DNA of 46,025 nucleotides from Salibacterium qingdaonense (GCF_900114715.1 NZ_FOTY01000023.1:1-46025), one strand, 5' to 3'. Positions 32,387 through 42,773 are shown, counted from the first letter of the stretch. Program-made: numbers and translations. The notes: generated from the letters alone by a model not told the origin.

Positions 32387-33277
32387 ATGCTTAAAAAATT
32401 ACCCGGACGTTGGAATGGATATTTGTTTTTATTTCCAGCAGTTATCTATATGCTGGCTCTCATAGGTTATCCTTTACTCTACAACCTGATTTTAAGTTTT
32501 CAAAACGTTGACCTGCAGGGATTAAACACCGGCGAGTCAAGTCTCATTGGCTTCGATAACTATATGAATCTATTTCAAGACAGTGTTTTCTGGATTTCTG
32601 TAAAAAATACACTGCTTTACACCGTTGGAAGCGTTGTGTTTCAGTTCGTCATCGGATTTCTATTGGCTTTGTTTTTCAGTATGAAATTTCGTCTTGCTTC
32701 ATTTTTGCGGGGGATTATGATGGTGAGCTGGCTCATCCCTCTCACTATCTCCGCTCTCTTATTTCGTTTCATGATGGGTGCTGATGGAGGAATATTTAAT
32801 CAATTCTTATTATCTATAGGGATAATTGAAAATCCGATTCCATGGCTGACCAGTCCGCAGATGGCTCTATGGAGTGTAGTTCTGGCAAATATATGGGTGG
32901 GCATTCCATTCAATATGCTTCTGCTCTCTACGGGATTAAGCAACCTGCCTGAAGATATTTATGAAAGTGCGAGTCTTGATGGAGCCAGTATTATTCAGAA
33001 GTTTTTCCACATTACCGTCCCTTTGCTGCGCCCGGTTATACTGGTCGTCATGATGCTTGGCTTCATTTATACATTTAAGGTATTTGACTTAATTTTTGTG
33101 ATGACAGGGGGAGGACCTGTAAATGCTACAGAAGTACTTTCCACCTTGTCCTACCAATACTCTTTCAGCGATTTTGAATTCAGCATGGGAGCTGCAACCG
33201 CGAATATTCTCTTTTTAATTCTATTTGTTGTAAGTTTGGTCTACTTAAAAATGATCAAAAATGATGAGGTGATGTAA
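32387..33277 (+). CDS. Sugar ABC transporter permease (MalF-like)
   Basis: 296 residues, six membrane segments; ATG 32387 follows AAGGAG. The EAA loop that docks the ATPase reads ESASLDGASIIQKFFHITVP near residue 205. Starts with WNGYLFLFPAVIYMLALIGYP, typical of the family. 2 bp separate it from the second permease. No ATPase gene is in the operon, so a shared MsmX-type ATPase encoded elsewhere is expected, as for many Bacillus sugar transporters. Confidence 0.88.
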   Translation: MLKKLPGRWNGYLFLFPAVIYMLALIGYPLLYNLILSFQNVDLQGLNTGESSLIGFDNYMNLFQDSVFWISVKNTLLYTVGSVVFQFVIGFLLALFFSMKFRLASFLRGIMMVSWLIPLTISALLFRFMMGADGGIFNQFLLSIGIIENPIPWLTSPQMALWSVVLANIWVGIPFNMLLLSTGLSNLPEDIYESASLDGASIIQKFFHITVPLLRPVILVVMMLGFIYTFKVFDLIFVMTGGGPVNATEVLSTLSYQYSFSDFEFSMGAATANILFLILFVVSLVYLKMIKNDEVM

Positions 33278-33279
33278 GC

Positions 33280-34101
33280 ATGAAAAACAGAAAGAAAGAA
33301 TGGCTGCTGAACATTGCCGGTATTTTGATCGTTTTTATCTTTTTATTTCCTGTGTTCTGGATGATCGTAACATCTCTTAAAACGCAGAATGAGATCTTTC
33401 AAGTTCCTCCTACATTTTTACCGGCAGATTGGCAGTTCAATAGTTATCAGGAAATATTTCAACGGGGGATAATACGTAATTTCGCCAACAGTCTGTTAAT
33501 TGCGAGCTCTACAACTCTGATTGTACTGGTACTATCCGTACCTTCTGCGTACGGACTTGCCCGCTTTTCGATAAAAGGGAAAGAATTATTTATTCTCTTA
33601 TTCCTGGTCACACAAATGCTGCCGGCTACGGTTATTTTGACTCCGCTGTTTATTCTGTTTGACCAGTCGGGAATTTTAAACTCTTACATCGGACCGATCC
33701 TTGCCTGCGCAACGTTAGGGATTCCATTCTCTGTATTAATTTTACGAACCTTTTTCCTCGGTATTCCAAGAGAATTGGAAGACGCAGCCAGGATTGACGG
33801 ATGTAATCCTTTGAGTGCGTTTATACGTATTATCATGCCTCTTGCCACCCCCAGTATTATTGTCTGCGGGGCTGTTTCCTTTTTCTTCACATGGGGGGAT
33901 TTGATCTTCAGTATTACATTTAACCGAAGCCAGGAACTCTGGCCCCTGACTGCAGGCATTTATAACGCTATTGGACAATACGGGATCGAATGGAACTTAT
34001 TAATGGCGTTTGCTACTATTTCCGCTCTTCCTGTATTAATTATTTTCATAATACTTCAAAAGCGCTTAGTCAAAGGTCTTGCAAGCGGTGCGGTGAAATA
34101 A
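33280..34101 (+). CDS. Sugar ABC transporter permease (MalG-like)
   Basis: 273 residues, six membrane segments. FPVFWMIVTSLKTQNEIF near the N terminus and the EAA loop EDAARIDGCNPLSAFIRIIM near 170 are typical of MalG-type subunits. Pairs with the MalF-like permease to form the channel. The ATG overlaps the GATGTAAGC end region of the previous gene, suggesting translational coupling. Followed after 31 bp by the alpha-xylosidase. Confidence 0.88.
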   Translation: MKNRKKEWLLNIAGILIVFIFLFPVFWMIVTSLKTQNEIFQVPPTFLPADWQFNSYQEIFQRGIIRNFANSLLIASSTTLIVLVLSVPSAYGLARFSIKGKELFILLFLVTQMLPATVILTPLFILFDQSGILNSYIGPILACATLGIPFSVLILRTFFLGIPRELEDAARIDGCNPLSAFIRIIMPLATPSIIVCGAVSFFFTWGDLIFSITFNRSQELWPLTAGIYNAIGQYGIEWNLLMAFATISALPVLIIFIILQKRLVKGLASGAVK

Positions 34102-34132
34102 CAATTAATTTACAGAGAGGTGAATGGAAAGA

Positions 34133-36475
34133 ATGAAATTTTCAGACGGCAATTGGCTGACACAGCCTGGTTATAAAATTTATACACCGAAACTTGTATA
34201 TGACGTACAGCGCGGAGATAACAGCATTACCTTCTATGCCCCCTGCAAGTATATCAATCACCGTGGCGACACCCTCGACGGGCCATTATTGACCGTAAAG
34301 GTGTCATCTCCCTTAAATAATGTCATCCGGGTGCAGGCTTGGCATTTCAAGGGACAGAAAGAACGAGGGCCCTGGTTTGACTTATCAGAAAATGCATCCG
34401 AAGCAATCATTGAAGACAATGAAAGCTTTGCCCTGCTTCAAAGCGGCAGCCTAAAAGCCCGTATTCATAAAGATACATGGAGTGTAGACTTCTTGAATCG
34501 TAACAAAAACCTTACAAATAGTTCTCCGAACAGCCTGGCTTATATTACCTCTGAAGATGGCAGCACTTATATGAGAGAACAATTGAATCTTGGGGTAGGT
34601 GAAAATATTTATGGATTGGGAGAACGCTTCACTCCTTTTGTGAAAAACGGACAGACCGTAGATATATGGAATAAAGATGGAGGCACCAGCACCGAACAGG
34701 CATACAAAAACATACCTTTTTATCTCTCCAATAATGGATATGGTGTTTTTGTGAATCATCCTGAACTTGTTTCTTTTGAAGTTGGTTCTGAGATTGTTTC
34801 AAAATCCCAATTCAGTGTGGAAGGTGAAAAGCTGGATTACTATATTATAAACGGACCCACGCCTAAAGACGTACTGAAACATTATACAGACTTAACAGGA
34901 AAGCCTGCCCTGCCACCGGCCTGGTCTTTCGGCCTGTGGTTAACAACGTCTTTTACCACGGATTACGATGAGGGGACCGTGAATCATTTTATAGACGAGA
35001 TGCATAAACGCGATCTCCCGTTAAGCGTTTTTCACTTTGACTGCTTTTGGATGAAGGAGTATGAATGGTGTAATTTCAAATGGAACCGCAGCACATTTCC
35101 AGAACCAGAAAAAATGTTAAAACGATTGAAAGACAGAGGGCTGAAAATTTCCGTTTGGATCAATCCATACATTGCCCAGAAATCAGAACTATTTGAAGAG
35201 GGAATGAATAATGGTTATTTATTAAAAAGACCGAATGGTGATGTCTGGCAGTGGGATCTGTGGCAGGCGGGACAGGGAATTGTAGATTTCACAAATCCGG
35301 ATGCCAGGGCATGGTACAGAGAAAAACTCGAGGCACTTATAGATATGGGAGTGGACAGCTTCAAAACAGATTTTGGAGAACGAATACCAACAGATGTTGT
35401 CTACTATGATGGGTCCGATCCATATAAAATGCATAATTATTACACCCAAATGTACAACTGGTTGGTTTTCGATCTTCTACGCGGGAAATTAGGTACACAT
35501 CAAGCAGTCTTATTTGCTAGATCCGCAACGGCCGGCGGACAGCAATTCCCCGTTCACTGGGGAGGAGACTGTTCTGCCAGTTTTGAATCCATGGGGGAAA
35601 GTCTCCGGGGAGGCTTATCCCTTACTTCATCCGGATTCGGATATTGGAGTCATGATATCGGCGGCTTTGAAAATACAGCAGCTCCTGACCTTTTTAAAAG
35701 GTGGACCGCCTTTGGTTTGTTGTCATCGCACAGTCGTCTGCACGGCAGTTCTTCCTACCGTGTTCCATGGCTTTTTGATGAGGAAGCTGTCGATGTTACC
35801 AGATTTTTCATAAAACTAAAACATCGCTTAATGCCTTATATTTTCACGTCCGCCTGCATGACTTCCAAATCCGGCATTCCACTCATGCGTCCTATGATGA
35901 TGGAGTTCCCGGAAGATCCTTCGTGCACCTTTGTCGATACACAGTATATGCTGGGGGATTCCATCCTGGCGGCTCCTGTTTTCAATGAAGACGGCATTGC
36001 TTCCACTTACCTGCCCGAAGGCACATGGACAAACTTGATAACCAATGAAGAAATCTATGGAGGATCCTGGATCAAGGATACCTACGATTATTTTCACCTC
36101 CCTCTCTTTGTTCGGGAAAATACACTTCTTGCTGTCGGAGTCAACGAACAGAAGCCGGATTATGATTATGCAGAGAATGTTACGTTTCATTTATTTGCCC
36201 TCGGTAATAACCAGGAAGCCGAAACGGATGTTTATAACGTCCACGGAGAAAGAATATTGCATGCTGAGGCAGTACGAACCGGCAATACCATCACGATTTC
36301 CAACGATATGCTTACAGGCTCCAAGCCGTGGCACGCGCTTCTCCGCAATGTCTATTCGGTCTCAGAAGTTAGAAATGCCCATTCTCATGAGGTGGAAGAA
36401 GGTGTTCTTCTCACTCCTGAGCCATTAGATAGATCCATAACATTGAAAATCCCTGCTGACCCAGCCCATATATAA
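34133..36475 (+). CDS. yicI: Alpha-xylosidase, GH31 (YicI type)
   Basis: 780 residues from ATG 34133, which gives MKFSDGNWLTQPG, matching the N terminus of E. coli YicI (MKISDGNWLIQPG); an ATG at 34124 is also possible. Cytosolic retaining enzyme releasing alpha-D-xylose from isoprimeverose and xyloglucan oligosaccharides. Nucleophile Asp413 in KTDFGERIPTDV and acid/base Asp479 in HWGGDCSASFESM correspond to YicI Asp416 and Asp482. YGLGERFTPFVKNGQTVDIW and FHFDCFWMKEYEW, the substrate-loop regions that mark xylosidases, are kept. Last gene of the ABC operon; its product feeds xylA and xylB, encoded convergently downstream. Confidence 0.92.
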   Translation: MKFSDGNWLTQPGYKIYTPKLVYDVQRGDNSITFYAPCKYINHRGDTLDGPLLTVKVSSPLNNVIRVQAWHFKGQKERGPWFDLSENASEAIIEDNESFALLQSGSLKARIHKDTWSVDFLNRNKNLTNSSPNSLAYITSEDGSTYMREQLNLGVGENIYGLGERFTPFVKNGQTVDIWNKDGGTSTEQAYKNIPFYLSNNGYGVFVNHPELVSFEVGSEIVSKSQFSVEGEKLDYYIINGPTPKDVLKHYTDLTGKPALPPAWSFGLWLTTSFTTDYDEGTVNHFIDEMHKRDLPLSVFHFDCFWMKEYEWCNFKWNRSTFPEPEKMLKRLKDRGLKISVWINPYIAQKSELFEEGMNNGYLLKRPNGDVWQWDLWQAGQGIVDFTNPDARAWYREKLEALIDMGVDSFKTDFGERIPTDVVYYDGSDPYKMHNYYTQMYNWLVFDLLRGKLGTHQAVLFARSATAGGQQFPVHWGGDCSASFESMGESLRGGLSLTSSGFGYWSHDIGGFENTAAPDLFKRWTAFGLLSSHSRLHGSSSYRVPWLFDEEAVDVTRFFIKLKHRLMPYIFTSACMTSKSGIPLMRPMMMEFPEDPSCTFVDTQYMLGDSILAAPVFNEDGIASTYLPEGTWTNLITNEEIYGGSWIKDTYDYFHLPLFVRENTLLAVGVNEQKPDYDYAENVTFHLFALGNNQEAETDVYNVHGERILHAEAVRTGNTITISNDMLTGSKPWHALLRNVYSVSEVRNAHSHEVEEGVLLTPEPLDRSITLKIPADPAHI

Positions 36476-36514
36476 TCGAAAGCATTCTTTTCCAGTTTTT
36501 TTATAGTTTCTTCT

Positions 36515-36553
36515 GATCCCACTATCAGATCAACAATAGGAATTAGTGTCCGG
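36515..36553. repeat. Single unit of the 52-bp array family
   Basis: A degenerate GTGGACACTA-type motif (TGATCCCACTA, from 36515) is followed exactly 29 bp later by TAGTGTCCGG (36544-36553), the same offset as in the three long arrays. It lies 35 bp beyond the xylB terminator. Only one pair is present. Confidence 0.55.
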
Positions 36554-36587
36554 TAAACAAAACATCCGGGCACCCCCTGCTGATACA

Positions 36588-36620
36588 GAAAAGACCCGGG
36601 AGTCCAGCATTCCCGGGTCT
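36588..36620 (-). terminator. Rho-independent terminator of xylAB
   Basis: AGACCCGGGA (36592-36601) pairs perfectly with TCCCGGGTCT (36611-36620). On the minus strand it is followed by TTTT. It lies between the convergent ends of yicI and xylB and could act on both. Confidence 0.85.
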
Positions 36621-36633
36621 TTCCCTGTCATTT

Positions 36634-38133
36634 TTACGTTCGAAATTCTTTCAGTCTATTGTTCAGTTCTTTCGTCTGTTCGTACACATTCTGGTACAAG
36701 CCGTATAATGCTCTGTACGTTTCGCGCCTTTCTGCGTCTGGATAAAACACACGGTCTACCTGAAGGAAAACCTCGGAGCATTCCTGCAGACTGGAAAACG
36801 CTCCGCTTCCGTAAGCCGCAAGCATGGCTGCACCTACACCCGGCCCCTGCTCGCTTTTCAGTTTGATCACATCGGCTTCGAATATATCCGCCTGCATCTG
36901 CAGCCAGGTTTCATTCTTGGCGCCTCCTCCAATGGAAACGATAGATGATATCTCCCGGCCGTGATTGCGGATGATGTCCACTGATTCTTTCAGGGAAAAC
37001 GTGATGCCTTCCATCACAGACCGGACAAAATCCTTTCTGCCATGCGAACTGTCCATGCCGATAAAACTGGCGCGTATATCGGCGTCGGCATGCGGCGTGC
37101 GCTCCCCGTCCAGGTACGGGGTGAAAAGCAGTCCGCCGGCTCCTGGCGGGATCTCCTCCACCCCTTCTACCATTTCATCCATGGATTCTCCGGGTGCAAA
37201 AACGTCCTGGAACCAGCGCAGGCTGTTGCCGGCAGATAGTGTTACACCCATGGCATAATACGCATCCGGTGCCGCATGATTAAAGTAATGCACGCTGCCT
37301 CCAAAATCTTTTGAGCCGTCTTCTTCATACGACAACACCACTCCTGACGTGCCGACGCTGCATAACGTTCTACCTTCCTGTAAAATGCCTGACCCGACGC
37401 CACCGCATGCGTTATCGGCGCCGCCTGCGATGACCTGTGTTTCCCGGGAAACCCCCGTACGCTCGGATATTTCCTCTGTCACAGGGCCGATAGGGTCAGT
37501 GGCTTCGAGCAGCGGCGGGCAGAACGAGGGATCGATTTCAAAGGCTTCGCACATATCCCGGCTCCAGGTACGCTCCACAATATCAAGCAGCAGCGTGCCC
37601 GCAGCGTCGGAGTAATCCATATGAATACGCCCGGTTAGTTTGTAACGCACATAATCTTTTGGAAGCAGAAACGTTGCGGCCTGCTCCCATATCTCGGGTT
37701 CGTGCTCTTTCACCCAAAGCATTTTGGAAAGAGTGACGCCTTCCACCGCAGGGTTTTTTGTCATGTCCAGAAGACGTTCTTTTCCCAGAACGTCTTCTAT
37801 CTCCCGGCACTGTGCTGTCGTTCTCGTGTCATTCCAGAGAATGGCGTTACGCAGCACATCATTTTGTTTATCGAGTAAAACAAGACTGTGCATCTGCCCC
37901 GAAAAACTGAGACCCTTGATACTCGCTGCGTCATGGGGGAATCTCTCTATCAGTTCCTTCAGGGCACGTGTGGTCTGCTCGGCCCATTCCTCCGGATTCT
38001 GTTCACTGAACCCGTTCTGCGGCTGCATGAGGGACAGTGGTTTTGCCACCTCGTCCGACACCTCTCCCTGTTCACTTACCAGCATTGCTTTGACGGCACT
38101 TGTTCCAAGATCCACTCCAATGAAATAGTCCAT
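36634..38133 (-). CDS. xylB: Xylulokinase
   Basis: 499 residues, FGGY kinase family. Phosphorylates D-xylulose to xylulose 5-phosphate. N-terminal phosphate loop FIGVDLGTSAVKAMLV, then FSGQMHSLVLLD (xylulokinase-type MHG region), LWNDTRT, PKDYVRYKLTG, and the C-terminal ATP site ISSIVSIGGGAKNETWLQMQ. Start ATG 38133 follows AAAGGAG, 13 bp after the xylA stop, so the two form an operon with xylA first. Confidence 0.92.
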   Translation of the reverse strand: MDYFIGVDLGTSAVKAMLVSEQGEVSDEVAKPLSLMQPQNGFSEQNPEEWAEQTTRALKELIERFPHDAASIKGLSFSGQMHSLVLLDKQNDVLRNAILWNDTRTTAQCREIEDVLGKERLLDMTKNPAVEGVTLSKMLWVKEHEPEIWEQAATFLLPKDYVRYKLTGRIHMDYSDAAGTLLLDIVERTWSRDMCEAFEIDPSFCPPLLEATDPIGPVTEEISERTGVSRETQVIAGGADNACGGVGSGILQEGRTLCSVGTSGVVLSYEEDGSKDFGGSVHYFNHAAPDAYYAMGVTLSAGNSLRWFQDVFAPGESMDEMVEGVEEIPPGAGGLLFTPYLDGERTPHADADIRASFIGMDSSHGRKDFVRSVMEGITFSLKESVDIIRNHGREISSIVSIGGGAKNETWLQMQADIFEADVIKLKSEQGPGVGAAMLAAYGSGAFSSLQECSEVFLQVDRVFYPDAERRETYRALYGLYQNVYEQTKELNNRLKEFRT

Positions 38134-38146
38134 ATCTTATGCTCCT

Positions 38147-39469
38147 TTACCGGGAAAATTCGGTGAGCAGGTATTGATTGAGGATCGATCTGATTTTTTC
38201 CAGACGGCCGGATTGATGCTCAATCGAACCTGTATCCAATATATGTTCCTCCAATTTGTGAATATCGGTACGGTTATTTACAATATCCGCGCCGATGCCT
38301 TCGCCGTAGCTGCTGTACCGCTCGGCGGTAATGTCTTCGAGTACACCATCATCCAGCAGACGGGAGGCGACCTTCAATCCGGCAGCATACGTATCCATAC
38401 CGGAAATGTGGGCGTGGAAGAGATCTTCAGGTTTAAAGGAACCTCTGCGTACTTTCGCGTCAAAGTTCAGACCTCCTTTACCGAGACCGCCGTTTTTCAG
38501 AATTTCGTACATGGCCAGCACGGAAGAATAAAGGTCTGATGGAAACTCGTCGGTGTCCCATCCCAGAAGCAGATCTCCCTGGTTGGCATCCACGGATCCA
38601 AGAATGTTATGAATCCGGGCGTAATGCAGCTCATGCTCAAACGTATGACCTGCGAGTGTGGCGTGATTGGCTTCAATGTTGAACTTGAAATGATCGGTCA
38701 GCCCGTAATTCTGCAGAAACGCATAGCCCGTTGCTACATCAAAGTCATACAGGTGCTTCATCGGTTCTTTCGGCTTCGGTTCGATCAGAAACTGCCCCTC
38801 GTAGCCGATTTCTTCCGCGTAATTCACCACCATATGAAAGAACCGGGCGAGATTATCCAGTTCCTGCTTCATATCTGTGTTCAAGAGCGTTTCGTAACCT
38901 TCCCGTCCGCCCCAGAACACATAATTTTCCCCGCCGAGTTCTTTGCCGATTTCAAGACCCTTCTTCACTTTGGCCGCAGTATACGCGAACACATCCGCGT
39001 TATTGGACGTCGCCGCCCCGTGAATAAAGCGGGGATGCGTGAAATTGTTCGCCGTGTTCCAAAGCAGCTTCGTGTTACTGTCTTTCATGTACTCTTTGAT
39101 CATGCCGACAATTGTATCGAGATTCCTGTTTGTTTCTCTTAATGTATTCCCTTCCGGCGCGATATCAACATCATGAAAACAAAAATACGGAACACCGAGT
39201 TTCTCAAAAAATTCGAATGCCGCCTCCACGCGCGCTTTGGCCAGGTCCATACCGGTGTATCCGTCCCACGGCCGCTCCATCGTGCCGGCACCAAACGGAT
39301 CCGACCCATTCTCTACAAATGTATGCCAGTACGCCACGGAAAAACGCAGATGCTCCTCCATCGTCTTTCCCTGTACTTTTTCCTCTGGATGATAGTATTT
39401 AAACGCGAACGGGTTCGTGGACTGCGGTCCTTCATATGCAATCCGGCTGATGTCTTTGAAATATTCCAT
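38147..39469 (-). CDS. xylA: Xylose isomerase
   Basis: 440 residues, long (class II) form. Converts D-xylose to D-xylulose in the cytosol with two divalent metals. [11 protein letters not shown] holds the catalytic His near 99 with Asp 100 and 102. [34 protein letters not shown] (metal Glu and Lys) and [18 protein letters not shown] are complete. Upstream: GGAGG at the start, a cre-like site at 39494-39507, and AAACTAAGTTT (39547-39557), which may be part of a regulator site. Confidence 0.94.
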   Translation of the reverse strand: MEYFKDISRIAYEGPQSTNPFAFKYYHPEEKVQGKTMEEHLRFSVAYWHTFVENGSDPFGAGTMERPWDGYTGMDLAKARVEAAFEFFEKLGVPYFCFHDVDIAPEGNTLRETNRNLDTIVGMIKEYMKDSNTKLLWNTANNFTHPRFIHGAATSNNADVFAYTAAKVKKGLEIGKELGGENYVFWGGREGYETLLNTDMKQELDNLARFFHMVVNYAEEIGYEGQFLIEPKPKEPMKHLYDFDVATGYAFLQNYGLTDHFKFNIEANHATLAGHTFEHELHYARIHNILGSVDANQGDLLLGWDTDEFPSDLYSSVLAMYEILKNGGLGKGGLNFDAKVRRGSFKPEDLFHAHISGMDTYAAGLKVASRLLDDGVLEDITAERYSSYGEGIGADIVNNRTDIHKLEEHILDTGSIEHQSGRLEKIRSILNQYLLTEFSR

Positions 39470-39493
39470 AAAACAAGTCCTCCTTCACTATTA

Positions 39494-39507
39494 AAAAACC
39501 GCTTACA
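39494..39507 (-). promoter_or_regulatory. cre-like site upstream of xylA
   Basis: Minus strand TGTAAGCGGTTTTT; the first 12 positions fit the CcpA consensus and the final CA is replaced by TT. 25 bp upstream of the xylA start, inside the expected leader. Confidence 0.5.
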
Positions 39508-39730
39508 CAGCATTGTACACTGTATTGTTTTCTTTGTCTATCGGATAAACTAAGTTTTTTGCATAATAGTATTGGCGCCTACCCCATCCATTATCTTTTT
39601 AAAAATTTACTTCCTGTTTACACTACCTTAATATTAATCCTTCACAATAGTACGTGCATTAAAATTTCATGTATTTGGCAAATCAATAGGAAACAGTAAC
39701 TAATGCATAACTAAGGAGGAGAAAGGCTTT

Positions 39731-41437
39731 ATGCTTCAAAGGCGCTGGAACAACCTAAACATAGGTAAAAAGTTCGGAACAGCTTTAACAGTGACCATTC
39801 TACTGTTCATTATTTCTACAGTGATCGTCTCCTTTCAGCTGACGCAGGTTCAGAGTAATATGAGCTCCGTGGAAACACAGGCAGAGCGTTCCATTAACAT
39901 TACAGAAATGGCATCCTTGTTCCGCTCTAAAGATGCGCGGATCGCGGACTATATGATTGCTGAAGATCAGCAGCTTCTCGAAGAATATGAAACGCAGCGT
40001 TCCGAATTCCAGGACCTTCTGAATTCGATCGAGCCACAGCTTAACACCGGAGAACAGCGGAATCTTTTCAACCAGATTAAGAGCAATGACACGGAAGCTG
40101 ATCGTGTCTTTACCGAGCGTATCGTGCCGGCGGTTCAGGACGGGGATACACAGGGGCTTTATACGTTCCGCGAGCAGACGATCGACTACCGGAGTAACAC
40201 AAGCGACCTGTTGGGCCAGCTGCGGCAGCTGATCGATGAAGAAAGACAGGCTTCGATTCAGGAGGCGCACCACCAGGCTTCCGTGGCGTTTTGGACTTTA
40301 ATTATATCCATAATCGCATCAACGCTGCTGGGCGGTTTGATTGTACTGCTGGTGAGCCGTTTCGTTAACCGGAATCTGAAGAAAGTTGTCACGATCAGTA
40401 ACGAAGTCGCAGACGGTAATCTCGATGTAGATACGATATCGTACAACAGCAAAGATGAAATCGGTCAGATTGCGGCAGGTTTTAATACCATGGTAGAAAG
40501 TCTTCGCAGCACCGTTCACCAAATTCAGGATATTTCCGAGCAGGTCAGCAGCCGGAGCGGGGAACTGACCCGGTCTTCACGCGAAGTAAGTTCCGGCGCA
40601 CAACAGATTTCTTCCACCATGGAAGAACTGTCGTCAGGGGCGGAAGAGCAGGCAGGCACCTCGAGTGAGATATCGAGCATCATGTCCGAACTGGATGAAC
40701 AAATACGCGAATCCAATGAAGAAAGCCGCGAGCTGGAGGAGTCCTCTCAGGTTGTGAGTCAAAAATCCAGAGACGGGCGCACCCAGATGGCTGAGTCGGT
40801 AAATCAGATGCACAATATCACGTCTCTCGTACAGGATACGTCTGAAAAAGTAAAAGGGCTTGAAAGCCGCTCCCGGGAGATTTCCAAACTGATTGAAGTC
40901 ATCGAAGATATAGCCGAGCAGACCAACCTGCTGGCGCTCAACGCAGCGATTGAAGCCGCCAGAGCGGGAGAAACCGGGAAAGGGTTTGCCGTGGTGGCCG
41001 AAGAAGTCCGCAAACTGGCAGAGCAGGTATCAAACTCTGTTTCTGACATCACCGGTATTATTCACGGCGTACAGGACGAAACAAATGCCGTCGTGCAATC
41101 TCTCGATGAAGGACAGCAGACTGTGGAAGATGGAAGCCGGCAGATTGAAGTGAGCCGGGATTACTTTGACGTGATCAATGAATCCATCGACTCCATGCAG
41201 TACCGCATCCAGACGGTAGCTTCCAATTTAACCAGCATCGCTGCTCACAGCGCCAAAGTCAGGGAATCCGGTGAGGAGATTGCCTCCACCTCGGAAGAAA
41301 CATCCGCCGGCATTGAGCAGGTATCCGGCACAACCGAGCAGCAGAACGCAGCGATGCAGGAAGTCGCCGGAAACGCTGAATCCCTGTCCCATATGGCGGA
41401 AGAACTGAACGGCTTAACGAACAAGTTCCGGCTCTAA
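39731..41437 (+). CDS. Methyl-accepting chemotaxis protein
   Basis: 568 residues; ATG 39731 follows AAGGAGGAG. Membrane segments at about 16-37 and 187-209 enclose a four-helix-bundle type sensor (about 38-186, [13 protein letters not shown]-like helices). HAMP domain about 210-262 ([20 protein letters not shown]). Cytoplasmic signalling coiled coil to the end, with the hairpin tip [19 protein letters not shown] and [19 protein letters not shown]-type methylation stretches flank the tip. The ligand is unknown; its place next to xylA makes a sugar possible but unproven. Own terminator downstream. Confidence 0.9.
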   Translation: MLQRRWNNLNIGKKFGTALTVTILLFIISTVIVSFQLTQVQSNMSSVETQAERSINITEMASLFRSKDARIADYMIAEDQQLLEEYETQRSEFQDLLNSIEPQLNTGEQRNLFNQIKSNDTEADRVFTERIVPAVQDGDTQGLYTFREQTIDYRSNTSDLLGQLRQLIDEERQASIQEAHHQASVAFWTLIISIIASTLLGGLIVLLVSRFVNRNLKKVVTISNEVADGNLDVDTISYNSKDEIGQIAAGFNTMVESLRSTVHQIQDISEQVSSRSGELTRSSREVSSGAQQISSTMEELSSGAEEQAGTSSEISSIMSELDEQIRESNEESRELEESSQVVSQKSRDGRTQMAESVNQMHNITSLVQDTSEKVKGLESRSREISKLIEVIEDIAEQTNLLALNAAIEAARAGETGKGFAVVAEEVRKLAEQVSNSVSDITGIIHGVQDETNAVVQSLDEGQQTVEDGSRQIEVSRDYFDVINESIDSMQYRIQTVASNLTSIAAHSAKVRESGEEIASTSEETSAGIEQVSGTTEQQNAAMQEVAGNAESLSHMAEELNGLTNKFRL

Positions 41438-41468
41438 CACGCTGGATATCACCGGCACAGCATCATCC

Positions 41469-41506
41469 GCTCCCGTTTATCCCAGCAGATAAACGGGAGC
41501 TTTTTT
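41469..41506 (+). terminator. Rho-independent terminator after the chemoreceptor gene
   Basis: A perfect 12-bp stem GCTCCCGTTTAT / ATAAACGGGAGC, 8-nt loop, then TTTTTT. Confidence 0.92.
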
Positions 41507-41550
41507 CGATTTATCTGTTTGTTTTGTAAAAAATATTTTTTCAAAATTTA

Positions 41551-41586
41551 TCACTGCTTATCACTGAATGTCACTGAAGCTCACTG
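41551..41586. repeat. Four TCACTG direct repeats at exact 10-bp spacing
   Basis: TCACTG begins at 41551, 41561, 41571 and 41581, with variable 4-bp gaps. One helical turn apart, about 130 bp upstream of the amidohydrolase operon and 45 bp beyond the previous terminator. Likely a regulator or RNA-polymerase contact region. The rest of 41507-41715 holds no gene; a TTCCCGC/GCGGGAA hairpin lies at about 41684-41698. Confidence 0.6.
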
Positions 41587-41715
41587 AGTATTCTCATATG
41601 CAATGACGGCCTGTCATCAACGTTGGAGGAAAATAACCGGTGTGATACGATGTTTCCCAGTTGATCAGAAAAAAAGCACTTCCCGCGGCGGGAACTCTGG
41701 AGGAGGAAATTCACA

Positions 41716-42753
41716 ATGTTAATTGATACCGATGTTCACGAACGCGTCATGTACGAAGAACTGCTTCCTTACCTGGAGCAGCCATGGAAACGATATATCG
41801 AAGACTGCCACTGGATCCAGGAAAAGCATATGCCTTACACCCAGCCGGCTGTGGCCGGTGTCGACCGCGCCGACGCCCGTATTCCGGACGGCCGCCCGGC
41901 GGGGACGGATCTTTCGTTTATGCAGCAGCAGCTGCTCGATGCCAATAACCACGAAAAAGCGGTACTCACCGGCGCTCTCGACCCTTCCCCGTCTTCCATG
42001 CACGGTTGGTACGAAATGGCGACGGCTCTGGCCACAGCATATAATAACTGGCAGATTGACAAGTGGCTGGACCAGGACGAACGCCTTTACGGGTCCATTC
42101 ATATCGCAGCCCAGGAACCATGGAACGCGGTGAAAGAAATTGAACGCATCGGCTCCCATCCGAAAATGGTGCAGGTTTTGCTCCCGATCGATGATAAACT
42201 GTGGGGCGATCCGTACTATCATCCGATTTTTGAAGCAGCCCAGCGGCACAACCTCGCAATCGGCATGCACCATAACGAGCCGCCTGTTTATTACGGACAG
42301 TGGCCGAAATACTTTATCGAGTGGCACACCCTGATCCCGACGTCCCACATGAACGTCGTAACCAACATGATATTCAACGGTGTTTTCGATAAATTTCCGG
42401 ATCTGAAGCTGATCATGATCGAAGGCGGCTTTACGTACGTTCCTTTTCTCATGAATAAAATGGATCAGCAGTATACCGATCTCCGTCATGAGGTGCCGTG
42501 GGTGAAGCGGATGCCAAGTGATATTGTGCGGGAAAATATGCTGTTTACCACGCAGCCGCTGGAGAGCATGAAGAAGAAAGAACTCATGCAGATTATCGAC
42601 CAGCTCGGGTCGGATGAGATTATTTCGTTTTCTACCGATTATCCGCACTGGGATTACGATTCCCCGGATGCCGCGCTTCCGCCAAACCTGGATGATGATC
42701 TCAAAGAAAAACTCTACACCGAAAACGCACGTAACTTTTACCCTAAATTTTAG
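41716..42753 (+). CDS. Amidohydrolase-superfamily protein (Amidohydro_2, ACMSD-like)
   Basis: 345 residues; ATG 41716 follows GGAGGAGG. Amidohydrolase TIM barrel of the 2-pyrone-dicarboxylate/ACMSD decarboxylase type: metal motif IDTDVHER at the N terminus (Asp-x-His), LTGALDPSP, IGMHHNEPPVYYGQW with a metal His, LIMIEGGFTYVPFLMNKMDQQY, and SFSTDYPHWDYDSP with the catalytic Asp. These enzymes hydrolyse or decarboxylate cyclic or aromatic acids. It is the first of three tightly spaced genes with a Rieske ferredoxin and a ferredoxin reductase, suggesting breakdown of a ring compound together with an oxygenase encoded elsewhere. The substrate cannot be named. Confidence 0.8.
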   Translation: MLIDTDVHERVMYEELLPYLEQPWKRYIEDCHWIQEKHMPYTQPAVAGVDRADARIPDGRPAGTDLSFMQQQLLDANNHEKAVLTGALDPSPSSMHGWYEMATALATAYNNWQIDKWLDQDERLYGSIHIAAQEPWNAVKEIERIGSHPKMVQVLLPIDDKLWGDPYYHPIFEAAQRHNLAIGMHHNEPPVYYGQWPKYFIEWHTLIPTSHMNVVTNMIFNGVFDKFPDLKLIMIEGGFTYVPFLMNKMDQQYTDLRHEVPWVKRMPSDIVRENMLFTTQPLESMKKKELMQIIDQLGSDEIISFSTDYPHWDYDSPDAALPPNLDDDLKEKLYTENARNFYPKF

Positions 42754-42773
42754 TCTACTTGGAGGTGTCGTTC

